A stretch of 64,000 nt of DNA, from positions 372,001 through 436,000 of the forward strand of contig CAOLHI010000960.1 of assembly GCA_948474755.1 (NCBI GenBank), read 5' to 3'. A model generated the notes under the pieces. It was not told where the DNA came from and did not search any database. It saw only the letters and a program-made list of their open reading frames with translations. The translations under genes and the position numbers were made by a program. Positions 11,247 to 22,503 of the stretch are shown one piece after another (positions within the stretch are counted from its first letter, which is position 1; every line of letters starts with the position of its first letter). This stretch comes from Ctenosaura bakeri (lineage: Eukaryota > Chordata > Lepidosauria > Squamata > Iguanidae).

Positions 11247-11559
11247 TGTCAGGAACTGAATCCACACACACAAACAGTACAGTGCATCAACGCTATTTAT
11301 TTAGAGTGAGATACATTGTGCAGGACTTCAGTGAAGGAACTAAAGGCAATTAGCAAATTCAAAAGCATAAAATACCAAGACGTTTCCCTCCCGCTTGCAA
11401 GAGACCTTGAAGCCGTGAAAACCTGGCAGCGCTTATCAGTACATTCCTAGCTATTTGTTTACCTAACGATGTCTGGTCCCCATACCTTTGTTACAAGCAA
11501 GCAGCTAATCCAAAACCTACTGCATATCCCATTACTATAATATGGAAGGCAACCTTACA
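11247..11559 (-). mobile_element. probable solo LTR in the CR1 tail
   Basis: Read on the minus strand, this 313-bp block begins TGTAAGG and ends CCTGACA, a TG...CA pair with a short inverted repeat. It is flanked by an exact 5-bp CTATG. An AATAAA lies close to the minus-strand 3' end (plus-strand TTTATT near 11294), where LTRs carry their polyadenylation signal. No internal retroviral or Gypsy coding sequence is attached, hence solo. Caution: CTATG also occurs in the CR1 tail repeat, so the duplication alone is weak proof. Confidence 0.6.
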
Positions 11560-11571
11560 CTATGACTCTAT

Positions 11572-11702
11572 GGCCATTTCTGCACTGGACTGTTATAGCC
11601 TGGTGATTCCACTTTCAACATCCTATGGAATCCTGGGGTTTGCAGTTTAGGGAGGGGCCAGCTGGAATCATCGTGCTATAACAGTCCAGTCCGGAAATGG
11701 CC
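11572..11702. mobile_element. palindromic MITE, copy 3 (internally deleted)
   Basis: 131 bp. The termini GGCCATTTCTGCACTGG and CCGGAAATGGCC are intact, but part of the right arm is lost. Flanked by TAT on both sides, within the TATGACTC repeats of a CR1 tail. Confidence 0.8.
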
Positions 11703-12141
11703 TATGACTCTAGGTGCAAGACCCTCAGAAAAGTGGAAGAATCACAAATATCAAAATGTGTGGCAGAGTGCAAGGCATGAGAGGGAGAACAGATACCCAG
11801 GGTCCAAACCAAGTCAGGGAGAGGGTAGGAAGTGTTGGCATGGTGACCTTATGCTTCCTCTCTCACCCATTTCTTTCCTTGGGTATCTGGGGGGCAACAG
11901 GAGAGGGTTTGTGGTGCTGGGAAATTGGGCTATGAGCCACCCTTTGTTGGCCAGGCAGCGACTGGTAGAGGAGGAGGAGAAGGACCAGAGGTGGGTTTTT
12001 AAAGGGCTGCACTGCTTGATCAGAGCTACCAAGAGGGAAGGATTCCCCAGAAAAGTGCCTAAGGTAAGAAGCAGGGTTTGAAGAAACTTGCAAATAATCA
12101 AATGCATGCAAGTGGAGCTCACAAACGTGGAGGGCTAACTG

Positions 12142-13113
12142 TATTAATTGGTGATTCCAGGGTTTAAAAAGATCTTACATTCCCCAGGACTCTATCTTTT
12201 TTGAGAGCGTGCTTAGAGTTTCTTAGCTTTTCAAATCTGGAAAGGAAGAAGGGAGGCATGGCAGAAGTGCTGTTCACTTTGTGTAGGGAATGGCAGAGTG
12301 CCTAACCACGGTGGTTTGGCAAGCAGTCAGGACTTCGGGGCATATAACAGAACCCTTCAATGCTAGTCGTGGGAAGGATGTCCCCAGTTAATTTCAGCTA
12401 CACTCTTATTCTTTCTTCTGTTTTCTTTCTTTCTAAACTCTTCCCACCTACCCAGCCCCCCAAAATAATATAAAGCTGTGTATGTTGTACACTTTAGATT
12501 CCAAGGAAACCAACATTGTTGTTGCACTTTGACTTTAAATGCAAATGGAATATGTTTTTCCAAGGATCTCTCCCAGAGGTGAGTGAGTTTTGGCAGATGA
12601 GGGGTAGAGAGGAGATTTTTTTTCCCCCATTCTAATTGCTGAATGCAGGTTGTGCTCCACATGAGACCAGGAATGACTGGGCAATTATTTCAGGCTGAGT
12701 TTAAAAACAAAAGCAAAAGCAAACCTCATTTTTAATAAGCCAACGAACTGGGGCATCTGTGTGTAGCTTATATACATGGGCATCTTGTGCTGAAAGGGAA
12801 TTATGTTTCTTGGAGGCTTCTAGAAACACCATTCATTCATTCATTTGTCAGGCAGGGACATTGGAGACTGCAAAATCTGACTGGGGGTCAACATAGCCCA
12901 CAAGCACTATGTTACCCACCCTGATCCATCCCGTCATGCCAGCAGTCTGCTCCATTGCCAAAAGAAACATGGGTGTGCTTGAAAATATAAATTCAAACAT
13001 CAGGTAACATAGGCTCAAATACTTTTACTAGTTTTACATAGGCTAGGACCTTTGACTCGCCACTTGTCAATGAATTCAGTTAGGAGTTCTTCCAACTCAG
13101 ATGACTTCTCCAT
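12142..13113. other. no recognisable gene or repeat
   Basis: Nothing recognised. A short CATT run occurs at about 12833-12844. Confidence 0.4.
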
Positions 13114-13294
13114 GGCCATTTCTGCACTAGATTGTTATAGTGCTATCATTCCACTTTCAACATCCTACGGAATCCTGGGGTTTGCAGTTGAGGGAGAGAC
13201 CTTGGAGGTCCCTCCCTAAACTGCAATCCTCAGGATTCCGTAGGATGTTGAAAGTGGAATGATAGCACTATAACAGTCTGGTGCGGAAATGGCT
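13114..13294. mobile_element. palindromic MITE, copy 4
   Basis: 181 bp with both arms almost complete and complementary. The last base of the right terminus is mutated (GGCT). Flanks CAT and TAT are similar but not identical. Confidence 0.8.
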
Positions 13295-13296
13295 TA

Positions 13297-13458
13297 TATA
13301 TCTCAGTGTTCTGAGACACTGACAGGCAGCAGCCTTCCGGGCTCTTGGGCAGAATTCTTGGCCATCTCCTGCTCTCTTATCCTTTTTCACTGGTCATGCC
13401 AGACTGAAACAAGGGCTTTCTGTATGCGAACCAGGTGCTCTACCAGTGAGCTACAGCA
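13297..13458 (-). mobile_element. tRNA-Ala-headed SINE, degraded
   Basis: On the minus strand it begins with a tRNA-Ala-like head (GTAGCTCACTGGTAGAGCAC, an A box), a loop containing CGC and a weak B box. A body with GGAAGGCTGCTGCCTGTCAG follows. The anticodon and acceptor stems do not pair properly and there is no 3' tRNA end, so it is not a working tRNA gene. The body resembles that of the 5S-headed SINE at 27695-27892. Confidence 0.55.
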
Positions 13459-14316
13459 AGTGGTTGGGGAGAATTTCATTCCATTAAATTTCAATAAGAA
13501 TTTATCATATTCACAGTTCCTGGCTCCATATGCGACCCAGAATGCAACCAGCATTTTGAGATGCAGTTCTCCAAAGAAAAGCTGTATACAAACATGCATA
13601 TATTAGGGAAACACGCACTGAAATCTGGCAGCTGATAGACACAAATATAGAAAGATTTTGATTGCAATGAACTTAAAGCAGAATTTATTAAAGCAATTAC
13701 ATCAGGGATGTTTTATATCGTGTATGATTAAGAGAATATATATCCATTGGCTCATGACAGACACTGGAGATCCAAAGATCAAGCTGCTGATTATATGCAC
13801 ATTTTTAGTATTGTGTTAAAATTAAAGGTAATTGAATGTATATCATATTGACATTAGAACAGGTTATGAAACACCAAGGGATCTTTTAAGAGTGCTTCGG
13901 AATCTCTCAAAGAGTTGTCAGAAATGCCCTCTCTAGAGAAGCTTCTTGGTTGGCTGGTGGCAGCAAGAAGCGACATTGCCTTCTATTTGCACAGGGTTGG
14001 GGAAAATGCCACTCCAGAGCTACAGGCACCCCGATGGTGTTTTTGTGGGTGTCATGTCCTACCTGGAGGAGACCTCCTCACAGAAAGGAGGGGAAAAGGA
14101 GTGCCAAGATAACAGGCTCAGTTGGACCCAGAGGACACTGGCAATCCTGTCATGGCAAAAGCAGAGGAAAAGCCTGATCCATCCCAGGCAGCAGTTGCAG
14201 ATAAGGAGAAGAGCACCCAACCATTTCACGTTGTCCAGCTTTGCAAAACAAAGGACCATGCAGCACCCTACAAGACTACAGGAAATGGAGCTAATGGATC
14301 CACGTGGGCTGATTAA
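13459..14316. other. no recognisable gene or repeat
   Basis: Overlapping open frames at 13915-14401 in several phases have no recognisable motif. Confidence 0.4.
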
Positions 14317-14468
14317 GGCCATTTCTGCACTATACTGCTATAGAGCTATTATTCCACTTTCAACATCCTGTGGGATCCTGGGATTCCCCAGGATTCCATA
14401 GGATCAGGATTCCATAGGATGATGAAAGTGGAATAATAACGCTATAATGGTCTAGTGTGGAAATGGTC
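14317..14468. mobile_element. palindromic MITE, copy 5
   Basis: 152 bp. Arms are complementary and the centre is shortened, with a local duplication of CAGGATTCCATAGGAT. The right terminus reads GGTC. Flanked by TAA on both sides. Confidence 0.82.
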
Positions 14469-15508
14469 TAACTGCTGGCTAGCAATTAGCCCACCCCGTC
14501 CCATTCCATTGCTGTAGATAATAGCCCCCAAATTTCCATGCAGCCCTATCTGACATCTATGATTTTGCAGATCTGTGATCTTGAACATGTGCCTTCATAC
14601 TAATTTGCCTGGCAACTCCTATCTCAGCTTTGGACTCTGCTCAGGACTGCTTTTCCCTTTTTACCTTGGACTACCTAGCCCATCCTTCTGCTAGTAACTC
14701 TATGTATGCCTTGGGATAGCCCTGATATTCCCTTGGACTGTAGGTGTGCCAAGCTGGAAACTTGCCAGCGTTAAATAAGACAATGGATCCTGATAGCTCC
14801 CCACCCCTTATTCCTCCAAACTCCCCTTTTTTTTTTGCCAAAAAAGAAAGGATTTGTTGCTCCCATTGAAACTTTCCAGGATGGGCAATTCACCTTTAAA
14901 ACTGCCTATGGGCAAAGGGGAGTTGCTGTTTAACATTCAAAAATATCAGTTTTGCAAACCTGAAAACAGACTGAAAATTGGTGTGTGTGTGTGTGTGTGT
15001 GTGTGTAAACCCCTACAATTCCCATGCAAAACAAACAAACCATCTGTATTCGTGCAGAGAATAATTCCCCAAACACTTTCACGACACTTTGTACTGGGGA
15101 ACAACTGCACAGACCTAGTCTTTCTCTCTGCAGTGAGGAGAAAAATGTAGAAATGATTTGTCCTCACTTGCAAGAATGAAAGGGTCAAATAGGAACATCC
15201 TTAGTGCATGGAGAAGTGCATTGCACATTGTTGATGGAGATGCCGGTTGTGTTGTCTGTAGGCAGACTGCATTGTGTGTGTAGATGTGCATTTCAGGATG
15301 AGCCTGAATGTGTGATAGCATGTTTGACTGTGCAATGGTCCCATTCAATAAGAACATAGCACTGCAGAACTGCTGTACAACATCTTGAGTTACTCCGTCT
15401 CCTTAATGCAGTTTCCTGGCCATAATGGTTTTGTTCCAAGATGAATCAGCACCACCATGACACATGAGAGGGAGGCATGGAGAGGCTGTGGGCAGCCAAA
15501 AAAAAAAT
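14469..15508. other. no recognisable gene; (GT)n microsatellite
   Basis: No repeat family recognised apart from an uninterrupted (GT)n of about 26 bases at 14981-15006. Confidence 0.5.
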
Positions 15509-17280
15509 CTAGAAATTTTTTAGAAATTCAGAGTTGGAAGAGACCACACAGGCCATCCAGTCCAACCCCCTACCATGCAGGAACACCCTCAAATCAATCC
15601 CGACAGATGGCCATCAAGCCTCTGCTTAAAAACCTCCAAGGAAGGAGCCTCCACTACACTCCGAGGCAGCATATTCCACTGCCGGACAGCCCTGACTGTC
15701 AGGAAGTTCTTCCTGAGGTTCAGGTGGAATCTCCTTTCCTGCAGCTTGAATCCATTGCTCCTTGTCCTGGTCTCTGGAGCAGCAGAAAACAAGTCCCCTC
15801 CTTCCTCTACATGGCATCCCTTCAAATATTTAAACATGGCTATCATGTCCCCTCTTAACCTCCTCTTCTGCGGACTAAACATACCCAGCTCTCTAAGTCT
15901 ATCCTCATAGGGCATGGCTTCCAGGCCTCTCACCATTTTGGTCGCCCTCCTCTGGACTTGCTCCAGCTTGTCAATATCCTTCTTGAATTGGGGTGCCCAG
16001 AACTGGACACAGTATTCAAGATGGGGTCTAACCAAAGCATAGTAGAGTGGTACCAGTACCTCCCTCGATCTAGACACCATACTCCTATTGATGCAGCTGA
16101 GAATTGCATTGGCTTTCTTGTCTGCCGCATCACACTGCTGACTCATGTTCAGCTTGTGGTCTATGAAGACTCCTAGATCCCTTTCACACGTACTGCTATC
16201 CAGCCACGTGTCTCCCATCCTATATTTGTGGATTCCATTATTTCTGCCTAAGTGTAGGACCTTACATTTCTCTCTGTTGAATTTCATTTTGTTCGCCCTG
16301 GCCCAGCTCTCCAATCTATCTAGGTCATTTTGAATTTTGATCCTGTCCTCTGGCGTATTAGCAACCCCTCCCAATTTGGTGTCATCTGCAAATGTGATGA
16401 GCATGCCCTCTATTCCTTCATCCAAGTCATTGATAAAAATATTGAACAGCACTGGGCCTAGGACAGAACCCTGTGGTACCCCACTAGTCACTTCTCTCCA
16501 GGATGAAAAGCAGCCATTCGTGATCACCCTTTGGGTTCGGTCGGTCAACCAATTACAAATCCAACTAACAGTAGCCCTGTCCAGCCCACATTTTACTAGC
16601 TTCATTGCAAGAATGTCATGGGGAACTTTGTTGAAGGCCTTACTGAAATTGAGGTATGCTACATCCACAGCATTCCCTTCATCTATCAAGCTAGTAATTC
16701 TATCATAAAAAGACATAAGATTAGTCTGGCATGACTTATTTTTGAGAAATCCATGTTGACTTCTCGTGATTACCGCGTTGATTTCTAAATGATTAGAAAC
16801 TGACTGCTTAATGATCTGCTCCAGGATCTTTCCGGGTACTGATGTCAGGCTGACTGGGCGATAATTATTTGGGTCCTCTTTTTTTCCCTTCTTGAAGATG
16901 GGGATAACATTTGCTCTCTTCCAGTCTGCTGGAACTTCTCCTGTCCTCCAAGATTTCTCAAAAATTATAGCGAGCGGTTCCGAAATGACCTCTGCCAGCT
17001 CTTTTAATATCCTAGGATGCAATTCATCTGGCCCTGGAGACTTGAATTCATCCAATGCGGCCAGGTATTCCTGTACCACCTCTCTACTTATTATGTGCCT
17101 CATTTCCTCTGCTTCCTCCCCTGCTCCCCGACCGCCAGGTTGAGTGCTTGTATCCTTCTGGGAAAATACGGAGGCAAAGAAGGTGTTAAGTAGTTCTGCC
17201 TTTTCTCTCCCCCCTGTGAGTAATTCGCCATCTGGAATTGTACCTCTAGATGCTTGTGGGGGGAGTGGCGCTCCATTCAG
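15509..17280 (-). mobile_element. CR1 LINE, 5'-truncated, long open ORF2
   Basis: About 1.77 kb of CR1 on the minus strand: the C-terminal half of ORF2 in one open frame, a short 3' UTR, and a decayed 8-bp tail at 15509-15532. The open frame continues upstream of its first methionine to about 17280 (GTIPDGELL, then FFASVF), so the methionine is internal and the missing 5' part reflects truncation on insertion. The C-terminal ~700 bp is almost identical to the copy at 25593-26313. It looks like the youngest CR1 in the window. Confidence 0.9.
15589..17103 (-). CDS. CR1 ORF2 fragment: reverse transcriptase, motif A mutated
   Basis: 504 codons of CR1-clade reverse transcriptase without a stop. 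Visible are [12 protein letters not shown] (residues 22-33), the PIFKKG region (68-73), motif A at about 150-160, the [11 protein letters not shown] motif B region (207-217) and the FADD box (238-241), followed by the thumb and C-terminal domain ending LSGLI. In intact CR1 enzymes motif A has two aspartates (LDFSKAFD); here both read asparagine (LNFSKAFN, N152 and N158). The first of these is the metal-binding residue, so this protein should not polymerise DNA. The start codon is not the natural one: the N-terminal endonuclease domain is missing, and the promoter with it. Confidence 0.85.
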   Translation of the reverse strand: MRHIISREVVQEYLAALDEFKSPGPDELHPRILKELAEVISEPLAIIFEKSWRTGEVPADWKRANVIPIFKKGKKEDPNNYRPVSLTSVPGKILEQIIKQSVSNHLEINAVITRSQHGFLKNKSCQTNLMSFYDRITSLIDEGNAVDVAYLNFSKAFNKVPHDILAMKLVKCGLDRATVSWICNWLTDRTQRVITNGCFSSWREVTSGVPQGSVLGPVLFNIFINDLDEGIEGMLITFADDTKLGGVANTPEDRIKIQNDLDRLESWARANKMKFNREKCKVLHLGRNNGIHKYRMGDTWLDSSTCERDLGVFIDHKLNMSQQCDAADKKANAILSCINRSMVSRSREVLVPLYYALVRPHLEYCVQFWAPQFKKDIDKLEQVQRRATKMVRGLEAMPYEDRLRELGMFSPQKRRLRGDMIAMFKYLKGCHVEEGGDLFSAAPETRTRSNGFKLQERRFHLNLRKNFLTVRAVRQWNMLPRSVVEAPSLEVFKQRLDGHLSGLI

Positions 17281-17860
17281 TTGCTATGCTGCCTTCTTTC
17301 TACATGTCTTTCTACAAATAGCCTCTCTGGCTAACATTCCACCCTGTTCCACCCTCCCCCCAAACTACAAGTGACCTCCTGGCTTTTGAAGTTTCTTCTG
17401 GCTTTGAAAATACATGGCCGCATGTGGGAGTGGGTGGGAAATAGGATGAGAGCAGCCTTTGGATGGTCCACAGCTCCCCATTTCTGGTGTTAAACATGAT
17501 TGACCAAAATCCAACTGTGTGCTTCTGTATGGAATTTGGCCTTTCTTTCCCTTCTCCTTCCAGAGCAGATTTCTGTCACTGATCCTGATGGAAGCAGTGA
17601 GATCCTACAGAGGTGTGCCACTAGATCCTTATAAACTGCGTATGCAGAAAACTTCTTCCATGTTCCAATCAGAGAGTTTTCAGCTTGCTGGCCAATGCCC
17701 TCCCCTTGCATATACTTTTTAAAGTCATTATTTTCATTACAAATATTCCTTAACTGACACATATAACATTGAGTTCCCTCTTCCTCTTCCTCCCAATCTT
17801 AGCTAATAAGCCAGCTATATATCACTAGCACATCTTCAGTATATTAACAGTTGGGTGGTA
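17281..17860. other. no recognisable gene or repeat
   Basis: Nothing recognised. Confidence 0.4.
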
Positions 17861-18091
17861 CAGTTGGCCCTCTATATCTGTGGATTCTGCATCCATGGAT
17901 TCAACCAACCATAGCTCAAAAAAAAAATTTTTTTTGAAAAAAGCAAAAGCAAACCTTTGAATTTTTCCCTGTTTTTTTTTTTTTATAAGGGATGCCAACC
18001 AATGTATAACAAGGGGACTTGAGCATCCAGGGATTTTGGTATCCATGGGAGATCTTGGAACCAAACCCCAGAGGATACTAAGGGCCCACTG
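17861..18091. mobile_element. Tigger/pogo-type MITE
   Basis: 231 bp. The left end CAGTTGGCCCTCTATATCTG, followed by TGGATTCAACCAACC, and the right end AGGATACTAAGGGCCCACTG are the arrangement I know from Tigger-derived MITEs. TA precedes it; the right flank is TG, a likely decayed TA. A/T homopolymers fill the centre. Confidence 0.65.
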
Positions 18092-18711
18092 TGTATGATT
18101 CTTAAGATTAAAAAATACATTTTTCCTAGAGAAAGTTTGACCAGGTGTTGGATTAAACCCAGAGTTCACACAAGTAAAATAAATGTAATGAAGGTTTTCC
18201 AAATTTCTTGGGAAGCCTCTGCTTTTCCCTGTTCATATTCTTTGCTTATAGGAACACTTTGCAGGTGGAAAGCTAGCAGATCTTGATATCAAAAGAGTCA
18301 ACATGTTTAATAATTGAGCCAAGTTTTTAACACTTCCCTCACTAGCCATATACATGTGATTCTTTTGTTTGAATTTCTGTAATTTCTTCTGTTGACTCAC
18401 AATTTAGTGTGCGCTTCCTGCCGCTCTAAGGGATGAAGAAAAAAATTGTTCTCTTGAATGCAATTTGACAAGCCAATTCGGTTTAGTCCAAGAGAGTTAT
18501 GAATCCATTTGATACAATTGTGTTTTTCTACATGCCATTAAGAAGGAAATATGGCTTGTATGCTTTCTGCAGAAGTGAAGTCTTTATAGCATGCTGTAAA
18601 AGAGGGGCATGATTTTAAAAAAGCTACAGGTGAGTGAGGATTTCATTGCATTTCTGCATGGACCTTTTTGTCAAAAATGAAGCTTCCTTGTGAAATTCTA
18701 GCAGAATTGCC
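18092..18711. other. no recognisable gene or repeat
   Basis: AT-rich, nothing recognised. Confidence 0.4.
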
Positions 18712-18890
18712 AGTAGCAGCTGGTGGCTGCCCCGTCTGTCGGGCAATGGGATCCATTCTAGAATTGAGTCCAAATGTCACGGGAGCTATCCAAGGTACTG
18801 GACGCATTTTAGCATGGGGTTCATCTCTGTAAGTAGCTCCTTTAAAGTTCAGAGTAAAACCCAGAATAGATACTTGAATAACTACCAAAT
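18712..18890. mobile_element. palindromic hAT-like element (family C)
   Basis: Left arm: GCTGGTGGCTGCCC, then GGAGCTATCCAAGG. Right arm: AGTAGCTCCTTTAAAGTTCA, then AGTAAAACCCAGAATAGAT. The arms are imperfect complements around a TTTTAGCATGGGG centre, the same plan as at 52928 and 61103. Confidence 0.55.
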
Positions 18891-19645
18891 GCTCAGTTTC
18901 TGTGTTGTGCATCCTTTAAGCCTCTAAAATATGTGAGAGCTATCTTTCTTCACCCATTCTTCTTGCTCTCAACTGGCTAAGGCTTCCTGATAATTCCATG
19001 AGATTATTTGACGTCATGAAGCCAGAAGAGAGTGAGGGCAATGTCAATTGAGAGTTGTCCAGGTTAACGAGAAATAAATGGTGCCTGTCAGCAGTTGGAA
19101 GCATGACTGCCACTCCCAATAAGCTTACCACATGCTTCCTCCCTGTTGTCAGACAGATTAACACACACGCTACAACAAAACACCCTTAACCCCAAAGCCT
19201 GTAAGGAGAATGAGTGAAGGGAAAATTTAACTTCAGCACCAGCAGAAGCAAGGCTTTGCAAAGTTACTTTTTGGAGCAACTGCTCTCATAATGCCCCGAT
19301 AACAGGATGAAAACTTAGCTTGCCCATTTTGAAAGCTATAGTCCAACAAAGCAGTTTTTTTAGACGCTGGCTCTAACAAAGTAACCAGAGACATGAGGCC
19401 TGGAACTTTGCCTTAGGAACTGTCATCTGCCTTTTGAAATTTCTAGGACATTGTAGGGTAAATTAAAGTTGCAATGTCCTTGAAGGCCAGGAGCCAGATA
19501 ACCTGCAACGCTTCTCTCCCCAACATGATGGGAAGGCTGTCAACCTTCTTCATCCCACCCCACCACCGCTACCTAAGGAAGCCAGATACCCAAATTAGCC
19601 TTCTTGAACCTTAGCCTTCTTGAACCTTAAGATCTTTCGGGGAGG
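18891..19645. other. no recognisable gene or repeat
   Basis: Nothing recognised. Confidence 0.4.
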
Positions 19646-19649
19646 ACCT

Positions 19650-20020
19650 TTCCTTTGTTTCTTCACCTCTGTGGTTATGATTGGTTATGACACAGGAGAG
19701 AACCGTTTTGGTCACTGCTCCCACACTATGGTGCTTCCTGCCATGAGAGGTTTGCTCTTTCCATGGTTTGCTCTTTCCAAGATCCCTTTTTACAGCAAAG
19801 ACTCTTTTATTTAAACAGGTGTTTTGGTCTCTAACTAGATGTGTCAGAAGGCTCTTTCAATGTCTTATATGCATTTTAAACTGTTCCAAATTTTTAATAG
19901 CATTGTCTATTTTTTAAAGAAAACTTTCGTACTCTACATTGTTTTACCTGTATTTTGTTTTAATTGTATACTGTAAGTCACCTTGGGTCCAATTTTGAGA
20001 AAAATGGGATATAAATTATA
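19650..20020 (+). mobile_element. L2-like LINE 3' end
   Basis: Degraded C-terminal text is followed by an AT-rich 3' UTR and the terminal CACCTTGGGTCC...GGGATATAAATTAT signature, as in the L2 ends at 39122 and 55530. Confidence 0.5.
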
Positions 20021-20132
20021 TACACACACTCACTCGATTGACATTTGGATTTTTCCTTGACACAAGTGATCAGCATCTTCTGTCGCTCCTGAGAGGCAAC
20101 AGGTTAAATCAGGGAGGGCGCATCACAGGGAA

Positions 20133-20190
20133 GACACAGCTCCATCCTTGAAGAGAGGAAAACACAGCTCCATCCTTGAAGAGAGAAACA
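20133..20190. repeat. two tandem copies of a ~27-bp unit
   Basis: ACACAGCTCCATCCTTGAAG with GAGAG is duplicated head-to-tail, immediately before a MITE half. Confidence 0.7.
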
Positions 20191-20191
20191 G

Positions 20192-20277
20192 CCCCCCCCG
20201 AAACCGCAAACCCCAGGATTCCATAGGATGTTGAAATTGGAATAATAGCACTATTACAGTCTAGTGCAGAAATGGCT
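20192..20277. mobile_element. palindromic MITE, right half only (copy 6)
   Basis: Only the right arm is present, from AACCGCAAACCCC to CTAGTGCAGAAATGGCT. Confidence 0.8.
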
Positions 20278-20394
20278 TTAAAAGCCTTCTGTTCTTAAAT
20301 GCCCGCCTGAATAAAAGTCTTAGCTTACTGATGGAAAGACAGCAAGGAGGAGGCCCATCTTGCTTTCCTTGAGAGGGAATTCCAAAGTCTAGAA

Positions 20395-20639
20395 CAGACC
20401 TTTCCAAACTTTTCATGTTGGTGACAAACTTTTTAGGTACGCATCATTTCATGTCACAGTAATCCAGTAAGTGATTCTGTAAGTGGAGGCAGCTCCTCTA
20501 CCTAGGCCTGGCCCAGCAGGCTCTTCCGCAGGGCAGCAGTGGCAGGAGAGGCAGTCCCTACATTCGTTGCATTCGCATGACACACCTACACATTGCAGAT
20601 GACACTAACGTATTGCGACAGACAGCTTGGAAAGCTCTG
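20395..20639. mobile_element. hAT MITE with NTCTAGAN target duplication
   Basis: 245 bp, left end CAGACCTTTCCAAACTTT and right end CAGCTTGGAAAGCTCTG, imperfect inverted repeats. The flanks are GTCTAGAA and GTCTAGAG, an 8-bp duplication with one mismatch that fits the NTCTAGAN preference of several vertebrate hAT families. No coding content. Confidence 0.75.
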
Positions 20640-20727
20640 GTCTAGAGCCACAGAGAACACCTCTCTTGTTTTCTCACCAACCGTACCTGGGAAGATAGTA
20701 AAAGAAGGGCCTCTTCTGCCAATCTGT

Positions 20728-21121
20728 GGCCCTTTCTGCATGACGACACTCTTCTGTCAGTGCGCTGCAGATCCTGGTCCAGAAGGGAGTGCATCAGCAA
20801 CGCTTTCCTCCGTACCTGATCGCTCTCTGCACAAGGGAGCGAGAGAGCCCCACCTCTTCTTTCCAAAGGGCAGCCGGCCACTTGCTATTGCTGCACTGGG
20901 GCAGGAAGCATCGCAATTTTGTTGCCGCGGCTTCCACACAACAGTAAGTACAGAAGTGCCACACAATGAGAGGCGTAAAACAGATTTTTTCCATTTTTCA
21001 AATACCACCTGAGTGCGATGCTTCGTGACAGAATGGCAGCAGGACAGCAAGAACGCCAACCACTGCCAACCACTGCCGTCCCATCGTGGAAACAGCTCAG
21101 TGACAACATGCAGAAATGGCC
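20728..21121. mobile_element. long GGCC-ended element, copy 2
   Basis: About 394 bp, starting GGCCCTTTCTGCATGACG and ending CATGCAGAAATGGCC. The interior contains GCACTGGGGCAGGAAGC, shared with the copies at 47106 and 47561. No clear 3-bp duplication (TGT/TCA). Confidence 0.6.
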
Positions 21122-22062
21122 TCAGCATCTAGGTGGGCTCACAGGAGGAGATAAAGTGTGTCAGATAGTCCAGGTCTAAGCCACATAAGGCTTTATCGGT
21201 GATAATGAGCCCTTTGAATTGTGCCCCAAAACAGTTAGCTGAGTGCTGAATCTGCTCCATATTTTAGTAAGAACTTTGAAAGAACTATCCAAGTTTCTGA
21301 ACCATATCTCCTAAATAGGTTCAGCACCTTAGACCTGACATCAGGGCCACCAGTCACCACAAATAAGAAGTAACCCACCAAAGTGCTGACAAAAAATGTA
21401 TATTCTCACACTAACTAGCTGTATGAAATTTAGGCAAAAGCTAGGTCCAGTTGTGAGGTGCATCTGCAGACACAAAATCACCTCCTTCTGTAGAGCAGCA
21501 AGAGATCTGCTTGCTCACAAGGCAATATTGTTCACTTCTGGGCATCTTGACAGTGTGCTTAGCTTTTATTTATACCATGTGTGGGTAAATAATTCTATTT
21601 ACATCTGAGGCTGTTAATCAAGCTCAGCTTGAGGTCAAAAGTGGAATTAGAATCAGTAGCACTTCAACTCCAGCAATGCATCAGTTCGAGAAAGAGAGAA
21701 ACAGGAAGGGAGGGAGGGAGAGACCGACAGCACATCATTTCCCGACTCAGTTTCAGCATGGCTGGTTCAGTCGCTGCTCAAAGAAAACCCACGACTGAGC
21801 AAGCATGAAGATTGGATTGTACTCCATCCACTGAGCGGCCACTGCAGCAGCCCCTCCAGGCAATGAACAAGCCCAGCAAGAGAGCCCCATGGGCAAAGCA
21901 ACATGCAGCATCGCTTCATACGGCCAATGTCTGTGTGTTCCATATTTATGTGCAACTTGGCACGCTTCAGATGTACTTCTGGTCTGCACAAGCTAGCAGA
22001 ACCCTGCTCACTGCTCATGGGGGAACCTCTCCATCTCTCTCAGTCACCAGGTCTGGAAGACC
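21122..22062. other. no gene; possible decayed family C piece
   Basis: 21241-21331 has the AACTATCCAAG and GGTTCAGCACCTTA phrases of family C, too decayed for firm boundaries. A GGGA/GAGA-rich run lies at 21705-21722. Otherwise nothing recognised. Confidence 0.35.
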
Positions 22063-22503
22063 TATAGAATCATAGAGTTGGAAGAGACCCCAGGGGCCAT
22101 CCAGTCCAACCTCATTCTTCCATGCAGGAACCCACATCAAAGCATTCCCAACAGATGGCCATCCAGCCACTGATTAAAAACCTCCAAGGAAGGAGACTCC
22201 ACCACACTCTGAGGCAGCATATTCCACTGCCAGACAGCTCTGACCGTCAGGAAGTTCTTCCTGAGGTTCAGGTGGAATCTCTTTTCCCATAGTTTGAATC
22301 CAGGACATAGTCTCTGGAGCAGTGGAAAAGAAGCCCGATCCATCTTTGATATGATATCCTTTCCAAGATTTAAACATGGCTGCCATGTCCCCTCTTAACC
22401 TTCTCTTCTGCAGACTAAACATCCCCAGGTCCCTAAGATGCTCCTCATAGGGCATGGCTTCCAGACCCTCCACCATTTTGGTCGCCCTCCTCTAGACACG
22501 TTC
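22063..22503 (-). mobile_element. CR1 LINE 3' end
   Basis: The minus strand carries the last ~150 codons of CR1 ORF2 with frameshifts and the ATAGAATCATAGAGTTGG tail complement at 22063. 5'-truncated near 22503. Confidence 0.85.

Larger units (their letters stand above)
11099..12141. mobile_element. Tigger-like (pogo/mariner) element D1, with nested insertions
   Basis: The left end CAGTTGGCCCTCAACATTC and the right end GTGGAGGGCTAACTG form an inverted repeat, and both sides are flanked by TA (11097-11098 and 12142-12143), as expected for the Tc1/mariner/pogo superfamily. The body includes GACCCTCAGAAAAGTGGAAG, which matches the start of the related copies at 42256 and 51168. Into it are nested a CR1 3' end, a solo LTR and a palindromic MITE. 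No transposase frame is present. Confidence 0.65.

Noticed and set aside
11561..11712. 10-bp target duplication (TATGACTCTA) around MITE copy 3, suggesting a Mutator-type element
   Set aside because: The flank is the 8-bp tandem tail of a CR1, which creates long direct repeats by itself; the other copies consistently show 3 bp.
13386..13458. tRNA-Ala gene on the minus strand
   Set aside because: The A box is good, but the anticodon stem is mismatched, the B box is weak, the acceptor stem does not close, and a SINE body follows.
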